Shown: positions 1 through 9,338 of the stretch, piece after piece | Numbering within the stretch: position 1 is the stretch's first letter | Layout of the letters: each line of letters opens with the position of its first letter | NCBI RefSeq assembly: GCF_036409155.1 | Contig: NZ_JAZGLW010000001.1 | Coordinates: 124,001-188,000, forward strand | DNA: 64,000 bases | Direction: 5' to 3' | From: Mycobacterium sp. 050128 | GTDB taxonomy: Bacteria; Actinomycetota; Actinomycetes; Mycobacteriales; Mycobacteriaceae | Notes under the pieces: model-generated | What the model was told of the DNA's origin: nothing | What the model saw: the letters and a program-made list of their open reading frames with translations, nothing else | Database searches by the model: none | Translations under genes and position numbers: made by a program

Positions 1-19
1 GGCCGAAGCGCGTTCGCGA

Positions 20-964
20 GTGGTGGTCATCGTCGTGTTCGACGGAGTAACGCTGTTGGACGTCGCGGGGGCGGGTGAAGTCTTCGTCGAGGCCAACCGG
101 TTCGGCGCCGACTACCAGCTCAAAATCGCGTCGCTCGACGGCAGCGACGTGACGAGCTCGATCGGGACCCGGTTGGGCGTCACGGACAGCATCTCGGCCA
201 TCGACTCCGCCGACACGGTCATGGTCGCCGGCAGTGACAATCTGCCCGGGCAGGCGATCGACCCCGCACTCGTGCAGGCCATCGGATCACTGGCGGCACG
301 CACCCGGCGGCTGGCGTCCATCTGCACGGGGTCGTTCATCCTCGCGCAGGCCGGCTTGCTCAGCGGCCGGCGCGCCACCACGCATTGGCACGAGGCACGG
401 CGATTGGCCCGGGCCTTCGGCGATGTCACGGTCGAGCCGGACGCGATCTTCGTGCGCGACGGCGACGTCTACACCTCCGCGGGAGTGTCGTCGGGCATCG
501 ACCTGGCGCTCGCGTTGGTCGAAATGGATTACGGCACAGAGCTGGTCCGTGAGGTGGCCCGGTGGTTGGTCGTCTATCTCAAACGCGCGGGCGGCCAATC
601 GCAATTCTCGGTGCTGGTCGAGGCCGATCCGCCGGCGGGATCGCCGCTGCGCACGGTCACCGATGCGATCAGCGCCGATCCCGCTCGTGACCACAGCGTG
701 CCCAAGCTCGCGGCCAAAGCGTCGCTGAGTACCCGTCAGCTGACCCGGTTGTTTCAGTCGGAGCTGGGGATGACACCGGCGCGCTATGTCGAGTTGGTGC
801 GAATCGACTTGGCGCGTGCCGGGCTCGAATCCGGCCGAACCGTCACCGAGACTGCGCATCTCGCGGGCTTCGGCAGCATCGAAACGCTGCGACGGGTATT
901 CGTCAACCACTTGGGCATCAGCCCGAAGGCCTACCGGGATAGGTTCCGCACCGCCTGCACGTGA
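20..964 (+). CDS. GlxA-type AraC-family transcriptional regulator
   Basis: The protein joins a DJ-1/PfpI (class I glutamine amidotransferase-like) domain at about residues 1-170 to a C-terminal AraC-type DNA-binding domain with two helix-turn-helix units at about 230-305. The amidotransferase-like part opens with the typical FDGVTLLDVAG strand-loop and carries the nucleophile-elbow cysteine (ASICTGS, C102) and the following ATTHW motif. In this family the first domain is a sensor and usually not an enzyme, while the AraC part binds target promoters. The ligand cannot be inferred. The frame stays open to the left edge of the window, so the GTG at 20 may be internal and the true start may lie a few codons outside. 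It converges on the UPF0182 gene across a 157-bp gap that holds only a weak GCGATA/TATCGC inverted repeat. Confidence 0.85.
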   Translation: MVVIVVFDGVTLLDVAGAGEVFVEANRFGADYQLKIASLDGSDVTSSIGTRLGVTDSISAIDSADTVMVAGSDNLPGQAIDPALVQAIGSLAARTRRLASICTGSFILAQAGLLSGRRATTHWHEARRLARAFGDVTVEPDAIFVRDGDVYTSAGVSSGIDLALALVEMDYGTELVREVARWLVVYLKRAGGQSQFSVLVEADPPAGSPLRTVTDAISADPARDHSVPKLAAKASLSTRQLTRLFQSELGMTPARYVELVRIDLARAGLESGRTVTETAHLAGFGSIETLRRVFVNHLGISPKAYRDRFRTACT

Positions 965-1121
965 AAGTAGCTGTGCGTCACAGCTGTTCACATCAGCACC
1001 ACCGGCCTGGGACCACGTGGTCTTCATATGCGATAGCACCGGCGATATCGCTTCGGCGAACCGTCCTGTGCCGTCTTTCTTGTGGCGCCTGGGGACTGCG
1101 ACGCGGCCGGGCTAAGGCGAT

Positions 1122-4103
1122 CTATTTGGTGTTGTTGTACTTGGTGATCGCATCGTCGAGCCGCTGCAGCGCCGCTCCGTATCCGGCGAAATCGCCCTTC
1201 TTCTGGGCGTCGCGCGCGGCGTTAATCGCGGTCTGAATCTCCTGCAGGACAGCGGCTTTCGCTGGCGACAGCGTCGTCGCCCCATCCGGAGCCGGCGGCA
1301 CCGCGGTGGGCGGGCTGTTCGGGCCGGGCGCCACGGCCGGTGTCGGTGGGGTCGCGGGCGGCGTCGCCGGGGCACCCGAATCGGTGGGAACGATCCCCGT
1401 AGCGGCCGCACCTGCGCCCGGCCCGAATAACCCGGTGAGCGCGTCACCGACGGTCGGGCCGTAGCCGATCTTGTCGTTGTACATCATCGCCACCCGGATC
1501 AACCGTGGGTACGACGAGGCGGCGTCGCTGGCTCCCGGAGAGGCGTAGACGGGTTCGACGTACAGCAATCCACCCTGAGCAACCGGCAGCGTCAGCAAGT
1601 TGCCCCAACGTATTCGGTTCTGGTTGTCTCGCCCGATCACTCCCAGGTCTTGGGACACCGCCGGGTCGGTGGTGATCGCGTTATTGGCCAGCTTCGGACC
1701 GTTGACCTGACCCGGGATGGTCAGCACAGTGATCTTGCCGTACGTCGCGGGATCGGAGCTGGCGCTGATGTAGGCGGCCAGATAATCGCGTTTGAATCTG
1801 TTCATCGCGCTCGTCAACTGGTATGACGACGTATTGTCGTTCTTCGCAATGTTTTTCGCGACGATGTAATACGGCGGCTGATAGCTGCTGGCCGTCGGAT
1901 TCGGGTCCAGCGGCACGTCCCAGAAGTCAGAGGTGGAGAAGAACGTCACCGGGTCGTTGACGTGATACTTCGCCAGCAGCATCCGCTGCACCTTGAACAG
2001 GTCCTCGGGATAACGCAGATGCTCGGCCAGTTCGGGGCTGATGTCACTCTTGGGTTTGACCGTGCCCGGGAAGACCTGCATCCAGGCCTTCAGCACCGGA
2101 TCCTGCTCGTCCTGCTGGTAAAGCGTCACGGTCCCGTCGTAGGCGTCGACCGTGGCCTTCACCGAGTTACGGATGTAGGAGACCTGCTTGTCGGGTCCGA
2201 GCTTGTTGAACGCCACCTCGGTGGAGTCGGCGGTCGCGGACTCCAGCGACGTGAGTTCGGAGTACGGGTAGTTGTCCAAGGTGGTGTAGCCGTCGATGAT
2301 CCACACCAGGCGCTTGTTGACGATCGCCGGGTAGACCGCGCTGTCGGTGGTCAGCCACGGCGCCACCGCCTCCACCCGAGCAGCCGGATCACGGTTGAAC
2401 AGGATCTTGCTGTTGGAGCCGATCACGCTGGAAAACAAGAAGTTTCGCTCGGCGAACTTGGCGGCGAACACGCTTCGGGATAGCCAGTCACCGATCGGAA
2501 CGCCCCCGAGTCCGGTGTAGGTGTAGTTCTTGGTTTCGGTGTTGGTCTCGTAATCGTATTCGCGGTCGGCGCCGTTGCGTCCGACGATCGCGTAGTCGGC
2601 CGAGGTGTTGGAGATGACAGGTCCGAAGTAGATGCGCGGCTGGTCCAGCGGCGCCGGCCCATCCGACACCACGCTGCCGTTGGCGCCGACGACGTTGGCG
2701 AGAAACTCTGGGTAGCCACCGTTTTGGGTCGGATCGTTGGCGATGCCGCGCACCGTGTTGGCCGGCGAGGCGATGAACCCGTTGCCGTGGGTGTAAACGG
2801 TGTGCCGGTTGATCCAGTCGCGCTGGTTGTCGATCAGCCTGTCCGGGTTGAGTTCTCGGGCCGCGACCACGTAATCGCGCAACGCGCCGTTGCGGTCCAG
2901 GTAGCGGTCGATCGACAGCTGGTCGGGGAAGAAGTAGAAGTTCTTGCCCTGCTGGAACTGGGTGAACGCGGGGCTGATGATCGTCGGGTCAAGCAACCGG
3001 ATGTTCGAGGTCGTCGCCCGGTCGGCCGCCACCTGCTGGGCGATGGCCTGGCCGTCACCACTGTAGTTGCGATAGGTCACCTGGTCGGACGTCAGACCAT
3101 ACGCCTGCCGTGTCGCAGCGATGCTGCGGCCGATGTATTCGCTTTCCTTCTGCGCGGCATTGGGTCTCACGCTGATCTGCTCGACGATCAACGGCCAGCC
3201 GGCGCCCACGATCAACGACGACAGCAGCAGCAGGACCAGGCCGATCGCCGGAATCCGCAAGTCCTTCAGCACGATCGCGGAAAAAACCGCGGCGGCACAG
3301 ATCAGCGCGATCGCCATCAGGATCAGCTTGGCCGGCAACACCGCGTTGATGTCGGTATAGCCGGCGCCGGTGAACGGCTTGCCGCCGCGCGTGTGCGACA
3401 GCAGCTCGAAGCGGTCCAGCCAATAGGCGATGGCTTTGAGCACGACCAGCGTGCCGATCAGACTGACCAGCTGCACCCGCGCCGAACGACTCAATGCGCC
3501 GGTGCGGCCGGAGAGCCGAATGCCGCCGAAGATGTAGTGCGCCAGCACGTTCGCCACGAAGGCCAGGAATACCGACACGAACAGGTAGCTGAGAACCAGC
3601 CGGTAGAACGGCAACTCGAACGCGTAGAAGCCGAGATCCTTACCGAACTGTGGATCCCTGATCCCGAAGCTCTGGCCATGCAAGAACAGCTGGATCCGCA
3701 CCCAGTAGCTTTGCGCAATGATGCCGGCCAGCAGGCCGATCGCCGCCGGGACACCGATGGCCACCAGCCGTAACCGCGACATCACGACAGTGCGATACCG
3801 CGCCACCGGGTCGTTGTCGTTGCTCGGGACGAAGACCGGACGGGTGCGGTAGGCCAGCGCGAGCCCGGCGAACACGATCCCGCCGACCAGCAGGCCGGCC
3901 ACCAGGAACACCACGATGCGGGTCATCAGCACGGTGGTGAACACCGAGCGATACCCGAGCTCGCCGAACCACAACCAGTCGACGTAGGCGTCGATGAGGC
4001 GCGGACCGGCGAGCAGCAGCGCGATCACACCTAGCGCGATCAAAATCAGAATCCGGCTGCGCCGAGTCAGCTTCGGCATCCTTGCGGTGGGCCGCATCCC
4101 CAC
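1122..4103 (-). CDS. UPF0182 family membrane protein (Rv3193c-like)
   Basis: This 993-residue protein begins with about seven hydrophobic membrane segments in the first 320 residues, followed by a large, probably extracytoplasmic domain. It ends in a Pro/Ala-rich linker (about 920-950) and a short charged helix. The layout and length match the actinobacterial UPF0182 family, to which M. tuberculosis Rv3193c belongs. The biochemical function of the family is unknown. A GTG start at 4103 gives [12 protein letters not shown] codons at residues 3 and 9 are alternatives. The PDZ/Lon protein lies upstream on the same strand, 108 bp away, the same neighbour as in M. tuberculosis. A membrane or envelope role is inferred only from topology. 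Confidence 0.9.
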   Translation of the reverse strand: MGMRPTARMPKLTRRSRILILIALGVIALLLAGPRLIDAYVDWLWFGELGYRSVFTTVLMTRIVVFLVAGLLVGGIVFAGLALAYRTRPVFVPSNDNDPVARYRTVVMSRLRLVAIGVPAAIGLLAGIIAQSYWVRIQLFLHGQSFGIRDPQFGKDLGFYAFELPFYRLVLSYLFVSVFLAFVANVLAHYIFGGIRLSGRTGALSRSARVQLVSLIGTLVVLKAIAYWLDRFELLSHTRGGKPFTGAGYTDINAVLPAKLILMAIALICAAAVFSAIVLKDLRIPAIGLVLLLLSSLIVGAGWPLIVEQISVRPNAAQKESEYIGRSIAATRQAYGLTSDQVTYRNYSGDGQAIAQQVAADRATTSNIRLLDPTIISPAFTQFQQGKNFYFFPDQLSIDRYLDRNGALRDYVVAARELNPDRLIDNQRDWINRHTVYTHGNGFIASPANTVRGIANDPTQNGGYPEFLANVVGANGSVVSDGPAPLDQPRIYFGPVISNTSADYAIVGRNGADREYDYETNTETKNYTYTGLGGVPIGDWLSRSVFAAKFAERNFLFSSVIGSNSKILFNRDPAARVEAVAPWLTTDSAVYPAIVNKRLVWIIDGYTTLDNYPYSELTSLESATADSTEVAFNKLGPDKQVSYIRNSVKATVDAYDGTVTLYQQDEQDPVLKAWMQVFPGTVKPKSDISPELAEHLRYPEDLFKVQRMLLAKYHVNDPVTFFSTSDFWDVPLDPNPTASSYQPPYYIVAKNIAKNDNTSSYQLTSAMNRFKRDYLAAYISASSDPATYGKITVLTIPGQVNGPKLANNAITTDPAVSQDLGVIGRDNQNRIRWGNLLTLPVAQGGLLYVEPVYASPGASDAASSYPRLIRVAMMYNDKIGYGPTVGDALTGLFGPGAGAAATGIVPTDSGAPATPPATPPTPAVAPGPNSPPTAVPPAPDGATTLSPAKAAVLQEIQTAINAARDAQKKGDFAGYGAALQRLDDAITKYNNTK

Positions 4104-4211
4104 TGGCTACGCTCCCTGATCGAAATGGCTGGCGTCGTCTTAGTTGCCGGTTGCTGCCGGTTTTCCTGGACGGTCACAACTGTACGCACTCTCAGCACGC
4201 GCGATGGCGGG

Positions 4212-5234
4212 CTAGCAGCTCGGTGCCTGACCTCCTTGTTGGATCGCGTGTAGCGCGTCCACCGCTTGCCCGAGGGTCTCGACCTTGATCAAGCGCAACC
4301 CGTGCGGATTGTCCGAGGTCGCCTCGTAGCAATTCTTCGCCGGAACCAGGAACACCGTGGCGCCGGCCTCCTGGGCGGCAACCATCTTGTGCGTGATGCC
4401 ACCGATCTGGCCGACCTTGCCGTCGGACGAGATCGTGCCGGTCCCCGCGATGAACGTCGAACCGGCCAGATCGCCGGTGGTGAGCTTGTCGACCACCGCC
4501 AGGCTGAACATCAGGCCGGCCGAGGGCCCACCGATGTTGGCCAGGTTGAAGTCCACCGCGAACGGCGCCCAGGGCGCATCAAGCACCGCGACACCCATGA
4601 AGCCGTAGTCGCGGTCTTTGTTTGTGCCCAGCGTGATTTGCGCGACGCCGGCCGGTTCGTTCTTGCGGCGGAAGTCGATCGTCACCGTCTGGCCGGGCTT
4701 GGTGTTCTTCAGCAATCCGGTGAACTGCTCGACATTGACCACGGGAGTGCCGTTGACCGCGTCGATCGCGTCGCCGGCCTTCAGCTTGTCCGTCGACGGT
4801 CCGGCGTCGGTGACGGTCGCGACGGTGACGGCGGGCGCGAATTTCAGATAGCCCAGGGCGGCGTAGGCGGCGCTGTCCTCGGAGTCTTTGAAGTCGGCGT
4901 TGTTGGCCTTGTCGACGTCTTCGCGTGACTTGCCGGGCGGGTAGATGAGGTCACGCGGCACCAGCTGTTCCTGTCCGGAGAACCACAGCGTGAGCGCTTC
5001 GCCGAGGGTCAGATCGTCACGCTGGGACACCGTCGTCATGTTGAGATGACCGGTGGTCGGGTGAGTTTGGGTGCCTTCAATCGCGACCACTTGCTTACCG
5101 TCGACCTCTCCGAGCGTGTCGAAAGTCGGGCCGGGGCCCAGCGAGACGAACGGCACCGTCACCACCGCGAGCAACACGCCGAAGACCAGGATGGGCACCA
5201 ACGCGACCATCAAGGTCAGAATCCGCCTGTTCAC
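4212..5234 (-). CDS. PDZ domain protein with Lon-type (S16) protease fold, YlbL-like
   Basis: An N-terminal membrane anchor (about residues 7-30) is followed by a PDZ domain (about 130-205) and a Lon-protease-like C-terminal domain (about 225-335). The Lon part keeps the Ser-Lys dyad: Ser238 in GGPSAG and Lys283 in GGITHKM, 45 residues apart as in Lon. A membrane-anchored serine protease acting outside the cytoplasmic membrane is therefore likely; the substrate is unknown. It matches Rv3194c in length (340 residues) and position. The start is GTG. A TAGGGT -10 element on the minus strand (5242-5247) sits 7 bases before it with no clear Shine-Dalgarno, so the mRNA is probably leaderless. Confidence 0.9.
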   Translation of the reverse strand: MNRRILTLMVALVPILVFGVLLAVVTVPFVSLGPGPTFDTLGEVDGKQVVAIEGTQTHPTTGHLNMTTVSQRDDLTLGEALTLWFSGQEQLVPRDLIYPPGKSREDVDKANNADFKDSEDSAAYAALGYLKFAPAVTVATVTDAGPSTDKLKAGDAIDAVNGTPVVNVEQFTGLLKNTKPGQTVTIDFRRKNEPAGVAQITLGTNKDRDYGFMGVAVLDAPWAPFAVDFNLANIGGPSAGLMFSLAVVDKLTTGDLAGSTFIAGTGTISSDGKVGQIGGITHKMVAAQEAGATVFLVPAKNCYEATSDNPHGLRLIKVETLGQAVDALHAIQQGGQAPSC

Positions 5235-5241
5235 GCCGCTT

Positions 5242-5323
5242 ACCCTAACCGGACACCGCGGCGTCTCGTTCAGCTACAAGCGTGACGCCGGATGACGCCT
5301 TCTGTTCCGCCGGTGAGTACCGT
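5242..5323. promoter_or_regulatory. Divergent leaderless promoter pair
   Basis: On the minus strand TAGGGT (5242-5247) lies 7 bases before the GTG of the PDZ gene. On the plus strand TACCGT (5318-5323) lies 7 bases before the ATG at 5331. Both match the mycobacterial TANNNT -10 consensus at the spacing expected when the start codon is the first base of the mRNA. No convincing -35 elements are seen. This is inference from spacing only. Confidence 0.45.
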
Positions 5324-5330
5324 TGAGGTC

Positions 5331-6698
5331 ATGGCTGACCTGCCTTTCGGCTTCTCTTACGGAGAAGACCCCGAGCGCGACAAGCACGGGAAGAAGAACC
5401 CCGAGTCCGGCTCGGGCCCGTCAGACCCGCTCGGTGCGTCCGGCATGGGCGGGGACTTCAGCATGGGTGACCTGGGCCAAATCTTCACGCAGCTGGGTCA
5501 GATGTTCAGCAACGCGGGCACCGGGCCGGCCGGGGGCACCCCGTCGGGACCCGTCAACTACGACCTGGCCCGGCAAGTCGCGTCCAGCTCGATTGGATTC
5601 GTCGCACCGATCCCGGCCACGACGAACTCCGCGATCGCCGATGCGGTACACCTCGCCGACACCTGGCTCGACGGCGTCACCGCGCTGCCCGCCGGCACCA
5701 CCAAGTCGGTCGGCTGGAGCCCCAACGACTGGGTGGACAACACCCTGGCGACCTGGAAGCGGCTGTGCGACCCGATGGCCCAACAGATTTCGACGGTGTG
5801 GGCGTCTTCGCTGCCCGAGGAGGCCAAGGGCATGGCGGGCCCGCTGATGGCGATGATGTCGCAGATGGGCGGCATGGCGTTCGGCTCGCAGCTGGGCCAG
5901 GCCCTGGGCCGGTTGTCCCGCGAGGTGCTGACGTCGACCGACATCGGCCTGCCGCTAGGGCCGAAGGGCGTGGCGGCGATCATGCCCGAGGCCGTGGAAG
6001 CCTTCGCCGCCGGACTCGAGCAGCCCCGCAGCGAGATCATGACGTTCCTGGCCGCCCGGGAAGCGGCCCACCACCGGCTGTTCAGCCATGTTCCCTGGTT
6101 ATCCAGCCAGCTGCTGGGCGCCATCGAGGCCTACGCGATGGGCATGAAGATCGACATGAGCGGGATCGAGGAGTTGGCACGGGACTTCAACCCCGCGTCG
6201 CTCTCGGATCCCGCCGCGATCGAAAACCTGCTCGGCCAAGGCGTTTTCGAGCCGAAGGCGACGCCGGCGCAGACCCAGGCGCTGGAACGGCTGGAGACCC
6301 TGCTCGCGCTGATCGAGGGCTGGGTGCAGGTCGTGGTGACCGCGGCCCTGGGCGACCGGATTCCGGGAGCGGCCGCATTGAGCGAGACGCTGCGCCGACG
6401 CCGGGCCAGCGGCGGTCCGGCCGAGCAGACGTTTGCCACGCTGGTCGGTCTGGAGTTGCGCCCGCGCAAGCTGCGGGAAGCCGCGGCCCTGTGGGAGCGG
6501 CTCACGGAAGCCGCCGGCATGGATGCCCGCGACGGCGTCTGGCAACATCCCGATCTCTTGCCCGGCGCCGAGGACCTCGACGAGCCCGCCGGGTTCATCG
6601 ACCGCGTCATCGGCGGCGATACCAGCGGAATCGACGAAGCCATCGCCCGGCTGGAGCAAGACGACCCCGGTTCCGGACGCGGTCCCGTCAACGACTGA
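5331..6698 (+). CDS. DUF2342/putative zinc-dependent metalloprotease-type protein (Rv3195-like)
   Basis: A 455-residue soluble protein of the DUF2342 family, annotated in actinobacteria as a putative hydrolase or zinc-dependent metalloprotease. A Gly/Ser-rich N-terminus of about 70 residues precedes the helical core. The usual HExxH site is not intact: the corresponding helix reads REAAHHRLF, so catalytic activity should not be assumed. The open frame begins at 5292, but MADLPFGF at 5331 is preferred because a TACCGT -10 element sits 7 bases upstream; the GTG at 5313 and the ATG at 5292 are alternatives. It corresponds to Rv3195 in the conserved order and converges on the pstS-like gene with only 12 bases between. 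Confidence 0.82.
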   Translation: MADLPFGFSYGEDPERDKHGKKNPESGSGPSDPLGASGMGGDFSMGDLGQIFTQLGQMFSNAGTGPAGGTPSGPVNYDLARQVASSSIGFVAPIPATTNSAIADAVHLADTWLDGVTALPAGTTKSVGWSPNDWVDNTLATWKRLCDPMAQQISTVWASSLPEEAKGMAGPLMAMMSQMGGMAFGSQLGQALGRLSREVLTSTDIGLPLGPKGVAAIMPEAVEAFAAGLEQPRSEIMTFLAAREAAHHRLFSHVPWLSSQLLGAIEAYAMGMKIDMSGIEELARDFNPASLSDPAAIENLLGQGVFEPKATPAQTQALERLETLLALIEGWVQVVVTAALGDRIPGAAALSETLRRRRASGGPAEQTFATLVGLELRPRKLREAAALWERLTEAAGMDARDGVWQHPDLLPGAEDLDEPAGFIDRVIGGDTSGIDEAIARLEQDDPGSGRGPVND

Positions 6699-6710
6699 GT
6701 CAGCGTTTGC

Positions 6711-7808
6711 TCAGCTGGTGATCTTGGCGATCTGGGCATCGGATAGCGTCCTGACCGCATCCGGCAGCGGCCGAAGGTAAATGTGAACGGGGTCTAGGAA
6801 TTTGGGGCCGGTGCCGTCGGTCACCACCCAGTGCAGGAAGGCCTGCAGCGTCTGGGCGACGGCGGGGTCCTTCTGTTTGCTGTAGACGATGGCGTATTCG
6901 TAGTTGACGATCGGGTACCCGTCCGGGGCGGGCCCGTTGACCAACGAGACCGTCTGATTGGCCGGCGTCTGCGAGGCGGACCCGGCGGCCTCAGCCTCGA
7001 CGCTCTCAGCGTCGGGGAGCACGTAATGGCCTGAGGCATTGGCCAACTCGGCCTCGGTCAGCCCTTTCTGTGCGGCCTCGGCCTGGTAGCGGGTGCCAAG
7101 GTAGGCGATGCATCCCGGGCTCTGGGCGCAACTGGTCACCACGGCCGCCATTCCGTTCTGACCCGACCCGACGGCGGGAAAGTCGACGGCGGTGGCGAAG
7201 CCTGGCGACTTGCCCCACCCGTCGGGGTCCTGCTTGGACAGATACTGGGTGAACAGGAAGGTGTCGTTACTCCCGGAGTCCGTGCGGTGCAACGGAATCA
7301 CCGGGATGGCCGGCAGGATCACCCCCGGATTGAGGTCGGCGATCTGCGGGTCGTTCCACGTCTTGATGGTGCCCTTGTACATGGCCGCGAGTACTTTGCC
7401 ATTCAGCCGGAGGTGGACGAGGACACCCGGCAGGTTGTAGTTGACGTACACGGAAGAAACGGTCAACGCGATGTTCAGCAGGCCCGGGTGTGCGGACAAG
7501 TCACCCTCGGTCAGGTAGAGACCGGATGCACCGATGTTGACCGCGCCGCTAGCGGCCTGCGCGATCCCATTGCCCGATACGTCGCTGGCGACGGTGATCG
7601 TGACGTTGGGGTATTTCGAGTGGTAGGACGCGGCCCACGCATCCATCAGCGGGTAGAGGTTGTTGGAACCGGTCTCGGTCAACGTCACGGTCGACGTCGG
7701 CGGAGCCGTGGCCAGTTGCGCCACGGGGCTCGCGGAGTGCGAACCGCAGGCCGCCGCAACCAGCATCACCGACGCCGCCAGTGACAGCCCACACAGACGA
7801 CTTTTCAT
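6711..7808 (-). CDS. PstS-like phosphate-binding lipoprotein
   Basis: A 365-residue periplasmic-binding-protein lipoprotein. The signal peptide ends in a lipobox with Cys21 (LVAAAC). The mature part starts with a TETGSNNLYPLMDAW segment followed by NVTI, SGNGI and NIGAS blocks, the arrangement of PstS phosphate receptors, and includes the HRTDSGSNDTF ligand loop. The start has a strong AGGTGAGG ribosome site. PstS proteins capture phosphate and hand it to the PstCAB transporter, but no pstC, pstA or pstB is nearby, so it would have to serve a transporter encoded elsewhere. It is not present between the Rv3195 and Rv3196 homologues in M. tuberculosis and looks like an accessory insertion. It is divergent from the C39-like lipoprotein. 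Confidence 0.88.
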   Translation of the reverse strand: MKSRLCGLSLAASVMLVAAACGSHSASPVAQLATAPPTSTVTLTETGSNNLYPLMDAWAASYHSKYPNVTITVASDVSGNGIAQAASGAVNIGASGLYLTEGDLSAHPGLLNIALTVSSVYVNYNLPGVLVHLRLNGKVLAAMYKGTIKTWNDPQIADLNPGVILPAIPVIPLHRTDSGSNDTFLFTQYLSKQDPDGWGKSPGFATAVDFPAVGSGQNGMAAVVTSCAQSPGCIAYLGTRYQAEAAQKGLTEAELANASGHYVLPDAESVEAEAAGSASQTPANQTVSLVNGPAPDGYPIVNYEYAIVYSKQKDPAVAQTLQAFLHWVVTDGTGPKFLDPVHIYLRPLPDAVRTLSDAQIAKITS

Positions 7809-8060
7809 CGACCGACCTCACCTTTTGCCCGGGTTTGGTGCTGTGGGCCACGGCGGCGCCGCAAAGCCCGCGACCACTATTGCAGTTCCGTACTTGGACC
7901 GCAGGAGCAAATTGGTAGACGGTTTCGGTAGACAGCCGAGCCAGGCATCCGCGCACCCGTTAATCCGGCTTATTGGAATTACGTCCAATTGGGTCGCGGG
8001 TGTTTGCTGCAGGTGCTAGCTTTGTCATTGATCGATCATCCGACTGGCCTTGGCGGCAAC

Positions 8061-8813
8061 ATGTTTAACTCCCGAATGGCAGCCGCGGTGCGCACCGCGT
8101 TGGTTTGCGCTTGCATCGGTCTGTGCAACGTCTTGGTGGTATCGGCGTGCGGTGCGGCGCCATCATCGACGGGTGCCGCGGCGACCTCACCCGCGGTCTC
8201 GACCAGCGGCGGGCCGGCGCCGGCGAGGCCGACGGTCAGCGGCATGTACGGCGACCCCGAGGCGGCCGCCAAGTATTGGGTGCAGCAGTCGACGGAGGAC
8301 ACCTGTGGACTGGCTTCGGTGGCCGACGTGGTCGGCGAAGTCACCGGCACCCCCGCGACAGAGCAACAGATCATCAAGCTGGCACAGAAGACACCCTCGG
8401 TGATCCGCGACGGACCGATTTACCTGCCCACCGGCGACCCGGGCCACGAAACCGAGAAGGGCGGCATCGACGCGGCCGATACCGTCGTACTGCTCGACCA
8501 CTACGGCATCAAATCGCGCATGACCTGGGACAAATACCCCGACGAGGTAACTCTGTCCGCGCTCGAGCAGGACCTCGGCGCCAATCGCAAGGTCATCGCC
8601 TGGGTCAACGGCGGAACCATTCTGGACAGCAACGACCAGCGCAAAACGGCCGATCACCTGCTCGTCGTCACCGGGGTCGACACCAACAACGAGACCGTGC
8701 ACCTCAACGACCCGTATGCCGACCACGGCAACACGAAGGTCAGCATCACGACGTTCATGACTGCGTGGAAGACCGGGCAACAGACGATCATCGTGACCGC
8801 GCCGGCCGGCTGA
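8061..8813 (+). CDS. Secreted lipoprotein with C39-like peptidase fold
   Basis: A 250-residue exported protein with a lipobox (VVSAC, Cys30), a Ser/Ala/Pro-rich linker, and a papain-like C39-type domain. The putative catalytic residues are visible: Cys82 in EDTCGLASV, His199 in ADHLLVVTGVD and Asn216/Asp217 in HLNDPYA. This is the pattern of peptidase C39-like domains, found both in true proteases and in inactive binding proteins. The open frame starts at 7989, but the ATG at 8061 begins the signal peptide and is preferred. It is divergent from the PstS-like lipoprotein and followed directly by a hairpin at 8821-8842. The substrate is unknown. Confidence 0.75.
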   Translation: MFNSRMAAAVRTALVCACIGLCNVLVVSACGAAPSSTGAAATSPAVSTSGGPAPARPTVSGMYGDPEAAAKYWVQQSTEDTCGLASVADVVGEVTGTPATEQQIIKLAQKTPSVIRDGPIYLPTGDPGHETEKGGIDAADTVVLLDHYGIKSRMTWDKYPDEVTLSALEQDLGANRKVIAWVNGGTILDSNDQRKTADHLLVVTGVDTNNETVHLNDPYADHGNTKVSITTFMTAWKTGQQTIIVTAPAG

Positions 8814-8820
8814 AACGCTG

Positions 8821-8842
8821 GCGCGCAACATAATTTGCGCGC
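8821..8842 (+). terminator. Hairpin terminator after the C39-like gene
   Basis: Perfect 8-bp arms GCGCGCAA (8821-8828) and TTGCGCGC (8835-8842) enclose a 6-base AT-rich loop, 7 bases after the stop codon at 8811-8813. There is no uridine tract, as is common for mycobacterial hairpin terminators. Confidence 0.55.
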
Positions 8843-8970
8843 TGTTCACGGCATCGTTGCAAAGCCCTCGCGCAGTGTGGGTAACTGTCGGGAGAGGTTG
8901 ATCGCATCGGCCCGGTGCACTAGCCCAGGGACGCGATGCCGGCCACGGACGATAGATCGAGGTGAAGGAA

Positions 8971-9195
8971 ATGCACAAACGACCAATCATCGCGGCGGGA
9001 TCGGCGCTATTGGCGCTGGCGTTCGGTGCTGGAATCGCGCACGCTGATCCGGACCCGAACGACGATCCCGGCGAACAGCGCAACTGGCCCTGCGGATACA
9101 CGTTCGGCCCAGTAAATACGCACGCACAATTCGGAACGATCATGGCGTGGCGTTACGCACGACCGTGTCCACCGCCGCCCGCACCGGGTGAATAA
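8971..9195 (+). CDS. Small exported protein, unknown function
   Basis: A 74-residue protein with a clear Sec signal peptide (hydrophobic core about residues 7-22, cleavage expected after AHA) and a mature peptide of about 48 residues rich in Pro, with two Cys that could form a disulfide (WPCGY and ARPCPP). GAGGTG six bases upstream of the ATG at 8971 makes it a better start than the GTG at 8962. I recognise no family beyond the many short mycobacterial secreted proteins. It follows the C39-like lipoprotein on the same strand, separated by a hairpin. Confidence 0.65.
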   Translation: MHKRPIIAAGSALLALAFGAGIAHADPDPNDDPGEQRNWPCGYTFGPVNTHAQFGTIMAWRYARPCPPPPAPGE

Positions 9196-9338
9196 CGCTT
9201 AACGATCACGGCCGGCACGCTGGCCTACTGCCCGATCTGGCGGATGTCGACGATCCGGACGCGGCCTCGCGAAGGTCCTGACGGCTCCTGTGGACAGCTG
9301 AATCACCCGGCGTGCCGGCCGTGGCACAGTCTGGATTC

